Shown here one piece after another: positions 25,301-35,073 of a stretch of DNA of 64,000 nucleotides. Numbering within the stretch: position 1 is the first letter of the stretch; each line of letters opens with the position of its first letter. Below the pieces are notes generated by a model that saw only the letters and a list, made by a program, of their open reading frames with translations, was not told where the DNA came from and did no database searches. Position numbers and translations under genes: made by a program. Source of the stretch: Halichoerus grypus (taxonomy: Eukaryota > Chordata > Mammalia > Carnivora > Phocidae); the NCBI RefSeq assembly GCF_964656455.1, contig NC_135712.1, forward strand, positions 73,289,239-73,353,238. Reading direction: 5' to 3'.

Positions 25301-25724
25301 GATAGTAACACCAGAAACCATCTCACCAGACAGAAAAAGATGAAGAACATTGGGCACTTGCCTTGTTTCTTTCTAAACTGACTTTCCACAACTGTGTGCT
25401 TCTGTAGTTCTATAAACTGGGTTTTCAGCCTTGTTAGGGGAGAGAGAATTCTAGACATGGCTCACAAATGTCCTCATTAATTAATTCCAATATTCAGAGA
25501 ACATTCTCTGTCATACAAAGTGCCTCTCGATGCTAGAAAAACAGTTGAAAAGCTCCATCCCTGCCACTAAAGAGGATCTGGGAAATTTGAGGAGAAAGAT
25601 ATATAACTATATGCTATAATTCAAAGAGGTGCCTGCTATCACTAAGAAAAGGAGGCATATTGGAGGAGAGAAAAATACAGTTAATTGTGCCTGTGGGACT
25701 AAGGAAGACTTGAAAGATAACTGG

Positions 25725-25860
25725 CATTTATTGAGAGCTTGTCATGCCCTTGGCACTTGTGCTAAATGCTTTACGTGTTTATATTATATGTTACTGATAG
25801 CAATTTTATCAGGAATGTATTATCAAACCCATTTTATAGGTAAGGGAACCGAGGCTCACC
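25725..25860 (-). mobile_element. MIR-like SINE
   Basis: Antisense MIR pattern: 'GCTAAATGCTTTACGTGTTT', 'CCCATTTTATAGGTAAGG' and 'AACCGAGGCTCA'. Confidence 0.65.
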
Positions 25861-26420
25861 CCTCATTCATTCAACAAATAATTCTTGAGTGCATTATATG
25901 TATTAGGCCCTGTTTTAGGCATTCAAGATATATCAGTGTCCTCTAGAAGCCTATATTATAGGGAATGATACAGTTTCTTGTTGCATGGTTATTAACATGT
26001 AAAAAATAAGGTGCGGGGTGCCTGGGTGGCTCAGTTCATTAAGCAACTGCTTTCGGCTCAGGTCATGATCCTGGAGTCCCGGGATCGAGTCAGGGAGTCT
26101 GCTTCTCCCTCTGACCCTCCCCCCTCTCATGTGCTCTCTCTCTCTCTCTCATTCTCTCTCTTTCAAATAAATAAATAAAAAATCTAAAAAAATAAAAAAT
26201 AAAAAAAATAAGGTGCAATTTCAGATTATCAACACACTATAGAGAAAAATGAGATATGGTAAGGAGATAAAGAGAATCTGATTTGAGTATCAGGGTGGCT
26301 GTTTTCAATAGAATTGTTAAGGAAAACTCCAATAAGGAAGTGCTATTTGAACAGAGACCTGAATGAAATGAGAGAGTGGCTATGCAAAGACGTGGGGAAA
26401 TCCCCTTCCAGATCTAGGGA
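25861..26420 (-). mobile_element. L2-like LINE fragment interrupted by a SINE
   Basis: 'CATTCAACAAATAATTCTTG' and 'GGCCCTGTTTTAGGCATTCA' precede the SINE at 26015-26202. 'TGCTATTTGAACAGAGACCT' and 'ATGCAAAGACGTGG' follow it. Together they match antisense L2; diverged. Confidence 0.55.
26015..26202 (+). mobile_element. Can-SINE
   Basis: Starts GGGGTGCCTGGGTGGCTCAG; A/AAAT-rich tail. A perfect 14 bp duplication AAAAAATAAGGTGC lies at 26001-26014 and 26203-26216. The body has lost about 20 bp around the 'ATCGAG|TCAGGGAG' point compared with other copies in the window. Confidence 0.93.
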
Positions 26421-26954
26421 GCAGCAAAGGCTTAGCTGGATTCACATCCAGGTCTGTTAGATCTCAAATTTCTCCACCATTAGGCTGTATTATCAGATTT
26501 GACTCTCAAAGGCTGAGTGGGCCTTTATAAATTGAAGAATGTGGGAAGGGCATTCCAAGCAGAGAGAGAGAAAAAAAGAGAGAAGACCAAGTTTGGGATT
26601 TTGAGAAGTTCTGACACTTCGACAACAACAGGTTATTTCCACAGATTCCAGAAAGGATCCTGAGCACCAAAGTGGCTTGAGTTATGGTCTCTTCCCAGTG
26701 TGAAGTTTGGGGACACATGACATTCCAAACCCAATAGCACATGCTGTTTGACCTTTCTGTCTTCCAGCATCTCTGCACCTCAGTGTTTTCACACATGGAG
26801 TCAGAAGACCCTAGTTTGAGTCCTCTTGGACCCGTGCAAGCAATAATTGTACTTGGAAAGGCATGGCTTGGAAGTCAGACAAACTTGGGCTCAGCTATGT
26901 CACACCTTAGATCAAGAACCCATCATGCAAATTGCACCATTGATGCTCACAGAG

Positions 26955-27150
26955 TGTGAAGTGGAGGCATGGAGACCAGGGTGTGAATCCTGGATCTGCT
27001 TCTTTCCAGCTCTGAGACTCTGGGAGAATTGCTAACTTTATCTGAACTTCAGTGTTCTTTATAATAAAGAGGATAATATGAAATCTCATAGGGGTATGGT
27101 GATTACAGGGGATAATACATATAAAAGGCTAAATGCAGTTTCTGGCAGTC
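26955..27150 (+). mobile_element. MIR-like SINE
   Basis: Sense MIR pattern: 'GGGTGTGAATCCTGGATCTG', 'CTCTGAGACTCTGGGAGAAT', 'AACTTTATCTGAACTTCAGT' and 'GGGGATAATACATATAAAAG'. Another MIR-like piece lies just upstream near 26780-26900. Confidence 0.65.
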
Positions 27151-27863
27151 ACCTCTGCTTAAAAGTTGTATTGTCACAATTAATAATAGATACGCATACT
27201 TTTGGCAAAACACCCAAATGAATAGTTTTTCCCCTTTGGCAAAATGGAAGTATTGTCCCTTTCCTTTGGACCACTGTGACAATCAGATGAGAAAATCTTT
27301 TGTGAGAACTCTGTAAATTGTAAAATGCTACACAAACACAAGAGCTTCTTTTTAGAGCGTACATAGTGTGAATTTATAAAGGGTTAGTGTGAAGAACATA
27401 TATCCTCTTCCAGTTCATTGGCTCATTCTTTCATGTATTTATTTTCATATACTAAAGGCCTGTCCTAAGTGCTGAAGAGACCAAGGTAAGATGGACTTGA
27501 TCTCTACCATTAAGAGCAATCTAGAATGTCTGAGAATTCTAGGAACATCCTCACATCTGTGTTTTTAGCTGTTCTTAAAATATAATTGAATTATTTAAAA
27601 AATAACTCAAAATGCCTTACTAACTTCATTTTGATTCTTGAGTTACATTGTACTTAAGATATTTTTTAACTAGAAAAACAACTTTGCCCATCATGCACTT
27701 TTATTTTAAAAATATGTTAATATTTTATGATGTGTACGTTAATTTTCGATTAAAGGCACAAAGTGCCTAGAGGGTAGAGCAGTGACTTTTGCTTAGTTTG
27801 GCTTATACTCACTTACCAATGAAGTTTTAGTTGTGGTACTAATAAGTGATCATTCTCCTACAG

Positions 27864-27933
27864 AAGATTAGTGTGCGGGCCCAATGCCATTGAGGTAGAA
27901 GTCCAGCCCATATGGAAGCTGCTTGTTAAACAG
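27864..27933 (+). CDS. ATP13A5: ATP13A5 exon 6: CGPNAIEV motif leading into M1
   Basis: Completes Arg178 and encodes residues 179-201 (70 bp): RLVCGPNAIEVEVQPIWKLL and then VKQ. The (Y/C)GxN element followed by an amphipathic stretch immediately before M1 is conserved in P5 ATPases. The acceptor is CTACAG|A and the donor CAG|GTAACT. The exon is isolated between introns of 5.6 and 7.0 kb. Confidence 0.94.
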
Positions 27934-28171
27934 GTAACTAACAGTTTTCATCTATTTTTGAAAAACATTTTTTTGGTCCTTTACTTTTTACTTCCTGGTA
28001 CTCAGGGGAATTTTAGGCAACATATAGATAATTTGATCTGAACAAAATTTGTGTTTCATATAACTTCCTTTTGTTATTCCCTATTGTCTTTAGTCTATGC
28101 TTTTCCTGTCCATAGAGGCTTTCTTTTCTTTTTCTTTTTTTTTTTTGATATTTCTTTTTTGTAGACATATA

Positions 28172-28258
28172 TTTCTTTCTTTATATTTTTTATTATTATG
28201 TTCAATTAGCCAGCATATAGTACATCATTAGTTTTTGATGTAGTGGTCAATAAATATA
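28172..28258 (-). mobile_element. Older L1 3'-end fragment
   Basis: 'TTATTATTATGTTCAATTAG' followed by 'CAGCATATAGTACATCATTA' and 'TTTTTGATGTAGTGGTCAAT' is the antisense 3' terminus of carnivoran L1. Cut short by a SINE insertion zone on the right. Confidence 0.7.
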
Positions 28259-28279
28259 TATATTTTTATTCCAGAATTT

Positions 28280-28288
28280 TTAAAAGAT

Positions 28289-28327
<39 letters not shown>

Positions 28328-28518
28328 CATGAGAGAGAGAGAGAGAGAGAAAGAGAAAACGCAAGTGGGAGGAGGGGCAGAGGGAGAGAGAGAATCCCAA
28401 GCAGACTCCCCATTGAGCATGGAGCCCATTGTGGGGCTCAATCTCATGACCCTGAGGTAATTACCTGAGCCAAAATCAAGAGTCAGACACTTAACCAACG
28501 GAGCCACCCAGGGGCCCC
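28280..28518 (-). mobile_element. Can-SINE with long ATTT tail
   Basis: Tail of (ATTT)n at 28288-28327, GAGAGA stretch, and head 'GGAGCCACCCAGGGGCCCC'. Target-site duplication TATTCCAGAATTT (28267-28279) and TATTCCAGGATTT (28519-28531), one mismatch. It lies head-to-head with the next SINE. Confidence 0.93.
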
Positions 28519-28580
28519 TATTCCAGGATTTCTAACTGGTCCTTTTCAACAACCACTTGTTTTAAAGTAAAATCCACTTA

Positions 28581-28781
28581 GGGGCGCCTGGGTGGCTCAG
28601 TCGTTGGGCGTCTGCCTTCGGCTCGGGTCATGATCCCGGGGTCCTGGGATCGGGCCCTGCATCGGGCTCCCTGCTTGGCGGGAGGCCTGCTTCTCCCTCT
28701 CCCACTCCCCCTGCTTGTGTTCCCACTCTCGCTGTGTCTCTCTCTGTCAAAGAAATACATCTTAAAAAAAAAAAAAAAAAA
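28581..28781 (+). mobile_element. Can-SINE, youngest-looking copy in the window
   Basis: Starts GGGGCGCCTGGGTGGCTCAG with CpG sites kept ('GGGCGTCTGCCTTCGGCTCG') and ends in a long A run. A perfect 20 bp duplication, TTTAAAGTAAAATCCACTTA, occupies 28561-28580 and 28782-28801. The uneroded CpGs and perfect duplication suggest recent insertion, perhaps polymorphic. Confidence 0.96.
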
Positions 28782-28921
28782 TTTAAAGTAAAATCCACTT
28801 AAAAAAATCCAATCCCAGTGTGAGAGACAGATTCCTGTTTCATGTTTTTCCATTTGTTTTGTTTTCTTAAGTTTTTGATGGTGGTTGTAATGGTGGTGGT
28901 GCTGGGGGTAATGTTATTACT

Positions 28922-29353
28922 TTTTTTTTTTTCTCAGATAGTCTGAACTTTTTATTTTATTTTATTATGTTATGTTATGTCAATCGCCATACATTACATT
29001 ACTTTTTTTAACTATTTTTTTATTATGTTATGTTAATCACCATATATTACATAATTACTTTTTGATGTAGTGTTCCATGATTCATTGTTTGCGTATAACA
29101 CCCAGTGCTCCATTCAATACGTGCCCCCTTTAATACCCATCACCAGGCTAACCCATCCCCCCACCCCCCTCCCCTCTAGAATGCTCAGTTTGTTTCTGAG
29201 TCCATCGTCTCTCATGGTTCGTCTCCCGCTCCAGTTTCCCCCCCTTCATTTTTCCCTTCCTACTATCTTCTTCTTCTTCTTTTTTTTTTTAACATATAAT
29301 GTATTATTTGTTTCAGAGGTACAGGTCTGTGATTCAACAGTCTTACACAATTA
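28922..29353 (-). mobile_element. L1 3' end with doubled terminus
   Basis: Antisense L1 3' UTR: 'TTATTATGTTATGTTAATCA', 'GTAGTGTTCCATGATTCATT', 'CACCCAGTGCTCCATTCAAT' and 'CAGAGGTACAGGTCTGTGAT'. The terminal 40-50 bp occurs twice in tandem (about 28952-29002 and 29016-29065). 5'-truncated. No clear target-site duplication was found. Confidence 0.85.
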
Positions 29354-31312
29354 CCTCTATGATCTTTTTGACTATTTTCAATGTATTAGTTTGGTCTTTC
29401 TCATGTTACTCTATTATGTCAATTTTCTTGAGAATGACTTTTTTCTTTGTTAGTGGGTTTATTTATTTATTTTTTTGGAATATTTTCTTTGGGTTCCTTG
29501 AAGTTATTATTATTAGTGGTGGTGGTGGTGAGCTCCCCTTAAGTGGGACTTCTCCTGCTTCCATTTCTGTCTTTCTCTCTGTGTTCACTCGCCCTCCTAG
29601 GTGGCTCTGAGTTTGCCTGCCTCTTAGTGGTCCCCATAGCTTCCAGTTCAGAACCAGGGCCTCTCCTGGGGTTTGGGGCTCTGTTTCCTAGGATCTAGTA
29701 GACATAGGCCCTGAGCTAGTTAGGGTTTGGCCAAGTTCACAGTTGCACCATGAACTCTGTTGTTTCCCACTCCACCCTCTGCTAGGTTGTGACTTTTCTT
29801 GGCTTCTGTTCTGGGGCAGGAGGCAAGTCTGGTTTGGTTCCCTGCCAACTGTGGGGCACTGTTGGTCTTATTCCCCGTAGAACTGAGCTCCTAGCCATCA
29901 CTCTCCAGTACTTGTGTGGAACCCAGTGGGCTGATCATGCCAGCCTCCTCTCCATGCTGCATGTTTCTAATCTATTTCTAATTCACAATGATGGACATTT
30001 TGTTTAGCATGGTCATGTTTTTCAAAATAATGTTTTGTTAGACTTTTTTTAGAGCAATCTAAGGTTCACAGAAAAGTTGATTGGAAGGTACTGAGATTTT
30101 CCCATCTACCCCATGCCTCCACATATGCACAGTCTCCTCCACTATCAAAAAGCAGGCTGCTTTTTAAACTTCTTATTCATTTTCAAACTGCCAAAGATTC
30201 CCCCAGGTGTCAATTTGATCTATATTGAAAGGAGTGGTAGTATTTTCTCCGCCTACTTACTAGGCCTTTAGTACGAAAAAAGCAGATAAAAGTATTTCGT
30301 ATTTGGTTTCAAAAGAACATTGAATAAGGGAACTAAATTAATTATGATGGTGTTGTTTCTTATACAAGAAGTATTTAACCAATTTTCTACTGAGTTTATG
30401 TAAACTCAAAATCATATTATCATTAGTGCATAATCTACAATTAGAGCATTTTATACCAAGCAGACGGAAGAGCTATAATTTGTAAGGAAAGCATGTTGCA
30501 ATGGAAATAATAAGAAACATTAAGGAACAAAAGCTTTGTTAATGTACAAAATATATCCGAGGGTTTCAGGAACTCGTAAGATACAACCTATTAACTTATT
30601 AATGGGATGTCAGTTCATTTTGGGGACTAAAGGAGAAGTTTATTTAACATGTTAGAGAATTATAGAAAGTAGAGGTAAAAAAGAGTGGCACTGGCTTTAG
30701 ATAATATCTCATCTAATTCATAATCATCATAAAGAGCACTTCATCTAGAAAATAATCCTTGTTTTGCTCAGATGGGCTCTTTAATTTACGCTATGTGTAT
30801 ACATATATGACTCTAGCTCCTCAGGTTTGCTCTCTCTGCTATCATTATTAATAGTGGGGTCAGCAGGACCAAAATGGGGACAATTGAGGGATTAAAAAAA
30901 GTTAAAGGTTTTATAAAGAGACCAAAAACTATGTGCATGGATGGCCAGCTTTGGGCTGGGGATACATTCCACCCATGGTTTTCACCACAACTTTGGGTAC
31001 AATGATCCCTCCCTGTTCAAGGGCAGGCCTGTGCTGACTTGACTGACTCTCAAAGCATCTTGCTAAGACCTGTGACATGGAGACTCTGTTTTTTTTTAAA
31101 TGACCTGGATACAAGTGCAGTCTTGCATTTTCCTCACACACCTTGACTCCATCTGCAGCATGTGATCACATGAGGAATGCAATAAAAATGGTCAAAGTTG
31201 AAGTTTGTTTTAAAAAGAGACTAAATCATGGTTCTCCTCCGTTATGGGTAAATATTGTTTAAAAAGATAAGTTGTTAGACTTTGTTATTGATAAAATATT
31301 TTTCTTCTTTTT

Positions 31313-31478
31313 GTTTTTAAAGATTTTATTCATTTATTCGAGAGAGAGTGAGCGAGAGAACATGAGTAGGGGGGAGGGCAGAGGGAGAGGGAGAAGCAGA
31401 CTCCCTGCTGAGCAGGGAGCTCAAGAAGGGACTCCATCCCAGGACTCTGGGATCATGACCTGAGTCAAAAATAGACAC
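31313..31478 (-). mobile_element. Head-truncated Can-SINE fused to L1
   Basis: Antisense SINE with tail at the left ('TTTTTAAAGATTTTATTCAT') and body through 'GGGATCATGACCTGAGTC' to 'ATAGACAC' near 31478. The first ~27 bp of the SINE (the CCTGGGTGGCTCAG head) is missing. Sequence passes directly into L1 ORF2 in the same orientation. Confidence 0.85.
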
Positions 31479-32997
31479 AGAAGGAAAGCTTCCAGACTCA
31501 TTTATTTTTTGAAACAGCTTCAGGAGAATAGGTATTATTTCTTCTCTGAATGTTTGGTCGAATTCCCCAGGGAATCCATCAGGCCCTGGACTCTTGTTTT
31601 TTGGGAGCTTTTTGATCACTGCTTCAATCTCGTTACTGGTTATTGGTCTATTCAGGTTGTCAGTTTCTTCCTGTTTCAGTCTTGGTAGTTTATAGGTTTC
31701 CAGGAAGGCATCCATTTCTTCCAGATTGCTTAATTTATTGGCATATAGTTGTTGATAATAATTTCTAATAATTGTTTCTATTTCCTTGGTGTTAGTCATG
31801 ATCTCTCCCCTTTCATTTATAATTTTATTATTTTGGGTCCTTTCTCTTTTCTTTTGGATAAGTGTGGCCAGTAGTTTATCGATTTTATTAATTCTTTCAA
31901 AGAACCAGCTTCTAGTTTCGTTGATCTGCTCTACTGTATTTCTGGTTTCTAATTCATTGATCTCTGCTCTAATCTTAATTATTTCTCTTCTAATGTGTGG
32001 CTTAGGCATCATCTGTTGCTTTTTCTCCAGTTCTTTAAGGTGTAAAGTTAGTTGGTAAATTCGGGATTTTTCTATTTTTTTGAGTGAGGCTTGGATGGCT
32101 AAGTATTTCCCCCTTAGGGCCGCCTTTGCAGTATCCCATAGATTTTGGACAGATGTGTTTTCGTTCTCATTGGTTTCCATGAATTGTTTAAGTTCTTCTT
32201 TGATTTCCTGGTTGACCCAAACATTCTTAAGCAGAGTGGTCTTTAGCTTCTAAGTGTTTGAATTTCTTCCAATTTTTTCTTGTGATTGAGTTCCAGTTTT
32301 AAAGCATTATGGTCTGAGAATATGCAGGGAATAATCTCAGTCTTTTGGTATAGGTTGAGACCTGATTTGTGACCCAGTATGTGGTCTATTCTGGAGAAAG
32401 TTCCATATGCACTCAAGAAGAATGAGTATTCTGTTGTTTTAGGGTGGGATGTTCTATATATATCTATGAGGTCCATCTGGTCCAGTGTGTCATTCAAAGC
32501 TCTTGTTTCTTTGTTAATTTTCTGCTTAGATGATCTGTCTATTGCTGAGAGTGGAATGTTGAAGTCTCCTACAATTAACGTATTATTATCACTATGTCTC
32601 TTTATTTTGGTTAACAGTTGGCTTATGTAGTTGGCTGCTCCCATGTTGGGGGCATAGATATTTACTATTGTTAGATCTTCTTGTTGGATAGACCCTTTAA
32701 GAATCATACAGTGTCCTTCTGTGTCTCTAACTACAGTCTTTAGCTAAAATCTAATATGTCTGGTATGAGAATTGCTACCCCAGCTTTCTTTTGAGGTCCA
32801 TTGGCGTGAAAGATGGTTCTCCATCCCTTCACTTTCAGTCTGGATGTATCTTTAGGTTCAAAATGAGTCTCTTGTAGGCAGCATATGGATGGGTCCTGTC
32901 TTTTTATCCAATCTGCAAACGTGTGCCGTTTTATGGGAGCATTTAGGCCATTCACTTTGAGAGTGATTATTGAAAGATATGAATTTGTTTTCATCAT
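31479..32997 (-). pseudogene. L1 ORF2 5' portion (endonuclease, start of reverse transcriptase)
   Basis: Starts MMKTNSYLSIITLKVNGLNA, the apurinic-type endonuclease, with later LIVGDFNIPLS and a C-terminal RIDHILGHKSGL. Frame breaks occur near 32740 and between 32243 and 32180. The reverse transcriptase entry shows KLPKNKSPGPDGFPGEF and then stops at the SINE junction. The catalytic YxDD part is absent. Confidence 0.9.
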
Positions 32998-33076
32998 GTT
33001 GCCTGTGAAGTTCTTGTTTCTATAGATTGTCTCTGTAAATTTCTGTTTTATATCACTCTTGGGGTCTTTCTCCTTT

Positions 33077-33935
33077 TATAGAACCCCCCTTAATATTTCT
33101 TGCAGGGCCGGCTTGGTGGTCACATATTCTTTCAGTTTCTGCTGGTCTTGGAAGCTCTGTATCTCTCCAACCATTCTAAAGGATAGCCTTGCCGGATAAA
33201 GTATTCTTGGCTACATGTTCTTCTCATTTAGTACCCTGAATATGTCTTGTCAGCCCTTTCTGGCTTGCCAGGTCTCTGTGGATAGATCTGATGTTATTCT
33301 GATGTTCCTCCCTCTGTACATAAGAAATCTCTTCCCCTTAACTTCCCTTAAGATGGTTTCCTTGGTTCTAAGATTTGTGAGATTTACTATTACATGCTGG
33401 GGCTTTGGTCTCTTCTCCTTGACCTTGGGAGGGGTCCTCTCTGCCTCTAGGACACGAATGTTTGTTTCATTCCCCAGATTAGGGAAGTTCTCAGCTATGA
33501 TTTGCTCAAATATATCTTCTAGTCCTCTCTCTCTCTCCACCCCCTCAGGGACCCCAATAATTCTGACATTGGAACATTTCATGGCATCACTTATTTCTCT
33601 AATTCTGTTTTCATGGATTTTAAGCTGTTTTTTCCAGGCCTCCTCCTGTTCCTTCTTTTCTATCAGTTTGTCTTCTATATCACTAATTTGTTTTCCTGCC
33701 TCGTTTACCCTAGCTGTTAAATTATCTAGATTAGATTGGATCTCATTGATAGCATTTTTAAGTTCTGCCAGTTCAGCTTTCATTACTGCCCTTAGAGACT
33801 CTATGTTGCCATTGATTGATTTCTTCATTCTAGCTATTGTCTTCATAACTGTTACCCTGAAGTCCATTTCTGACATCTTGGTTATATCTGTATCCATTTG
33901 TAAATCTGTGGCAGAAGTCACAGTCTCTGAGTCTT
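33077..33935 (-). pseudogene. L1 ORF1 remnant
   Basis: Contains the coiled-coil and RNA-recognition features of L1 ORF1p: VNEAGKQISDIEDKLIEKKE, VRIIGVPEG, FEQIIAENFPNLGNE and TADLSTETW-like 'SDLSTETWQARKG'. The start region reads TAAGAGG where an ATG is expected, and the open frame (33250-33921) ends early before the C-terminal part (33077-33240). Not functional as it stands. Confidence 0.85.
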
Positions 33936-34938
33936 TCCTGTTTTGGGGTTCCCCCTCTTAGTTGGGGGGGGACTGTTTTATAGGGACCTTAGGGTTGTTT
34001 GCCTCTTGTTCTTCCAGCCTGTCTTCTGGGGGAGGGGCCTGCCATGCTGTTACTCAGGCAACTCTGTTTGGGCAGAGTTGCCCTGTCCCCTGTGGTGGGG
34101 GATGGGCTCAGTGAAAACCGTTTTTTTGGGGCTTTTGTTCTCTGGTGCCTTTCCCTGGTGGCTTTCCGCATCTCTTCTGAGAGTCAGAGCAGAAGAGACT
34201 GTTTCCAACCCTCTGCCTCAGAGCAGAGAGATCACAGTCTGTTCTTGAGTGAGCTCTCCAGGCCACAATGTCTCCGTTTCTGTCTGTACTGCTAAAACCC
34301 CAGTGTCCTGGGTTGTGGGGCCCACAGCCGCACTCCCAGCCCTTGCTTCCAGGTCCAGGCACGTCTCTCTGCCCTTTGTGCTTCTAAAACCACCAGGCAC
34401 CCCAGGTTCACACATGCAGCCCTGCTACTCCAGGTTTCAGTCCAGGGGGCTGCCCTAAAGTCCTTTCCCCACTGCTACTGGTCTTCAAATCTGTGCCCTG
34501 GTCCCCAGGGCAGGAGGCTTTTGCGTTCCTGTGTTGTTTCACCTTCCCAGCTCAAGCGCTTATGGCAGCTCCCTTCCATTTATCTTCTAATATCACACGA
34601 ATCACGGCTCCCCACTTCATAACTCGAAACCAGCCACTATGGATATTCTGTTTGTAGGGATCTAGATATATCTTCTTACATCTTGGGCTGATTTCGTGGG
34701 TGTTCAAAGTGGTCTGGTAGATATCCAGCTCAATTCAGGGGAATGGTTGAAATAGGGTCCCCTACTCCTCCACCATCTTTGCCCTCCCCCCTGAAATTGA
34801 GTTCTAAGTGAGTTCCTAAATATTAGAGATCATTGTGTGTTGTAAAAAATGAAAAAAAAATTCTATAAAGAAATGACATCATCCTGATTGCCACTAAGAT
34901 CTATGCAAATGACTCAAATGCTGTTTTTTTACCTGCAG

Positions 34939-35073
34939 GTTTTAAATCCATTCTACTTGTTCCAAGCCTTTACCCTAACTTTGTGGCTGTCTCAAGGTTA
35001 CGTAGAATACTCTGTGGCCATCATCATCTTGTCTGTTATCTCCATTGTCTTAAGTGTGTATGATTTGCGACAG
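34939..35073 (+). CDS. ATP13A5: ATP13A5 exon 7: transmembrane helices M1 and M2
   Basis: Residues 202-246, phase 0 at both ends. Two hydrophobic stretches, about 205-218 (PFYLFQAFTLTLWL) and 225-241 (YSVAIIILSVISIVLSV), are separated by the short loop SQGYVE. They fit M1 and M2, and M2 leads into the actuator domain through YDLRQ. The acceptor is TTTTTACCTGCAG and the donor CAG|GTAAGA. The 5' end of an antisense L1 lies only about 148 bp upstream. Confidence 0.96.

Larger units (their letters stand above)
22311..27863 (+). other. ATP13A5: ATP13A5 intron 5 (5,553 bp)
   Basis: Donor GTAGGG, acceptor CTACAG. Contents: L2 3'-end-like DNA at about 22720-22800 and 24540-24625, L2-like antisense DNA at about 22800-22930 and 27420-27530, a MER20-like remnant at about 23190-23330, MIR/L2 and a SINE at 25.7-26.4 kb, and a MIR pair at 26.7-27.15 kb. 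About 23340-24500 and 24630-25700 hold nothing I can classify. Confidence 0.8.
31479..34790 (-). mobile_element. LINE-1 with 5' UTR, ORF1 and first part of ORF2; 3' part absent
   Basis: Read on the minus strand: 5' start near 34790 ('GGGGGGAGGGCAAAGATGGT'), 5' UTR to about 33940, a decayed ORF1 (33077-33935), then the ORF2 endonuclease and the start of reverse transcriptase down to 31479. The remaining two thirds of ORF2 and the 3' UTR are missing, the opposite of normal 5' truncation. No clear target-site duplication was found. Confidence 0.9.
27934..34938 (+). other. ATP13A5: ATP13A5 intron 6 (7,005 bp)
   Basis: Donor GTAACT, acceptor CTGCAG. Half or more is young retroelement: an L1 3' fragment and two opposing SINEs (28.17-28.78 kb), an L1 3' end (28.92-29.35 kb), and an L1-SINE composite (31.31-34.79 kb). 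About 29360-31300 is mostly unclassified; it includes a Cys/Trp-rich chance ORF and no gene I can support. Confidence 0.85.

Noticed and set aside
28581..28660. tRNA gene from the tRNA-like SINE head
   Set aside because: The tRNA-derived heads are parts of dispersed SINEs with diverged arms, not functional tRNA genes.
29070..29453. 127-codon + strand open frame, and the matching one at 58119-58415
   Set aside because: Both are translations of the antisense L1 3' UTR; their similarity reflects shared L1 sequence, not a gene family.
33215..33961. 248-codon + strand open frame
   Set aside because: It is the reverse complement of the L1 ORF1 remnant; its Ser/Phe/Leu-rich protein is an antisense shadow.
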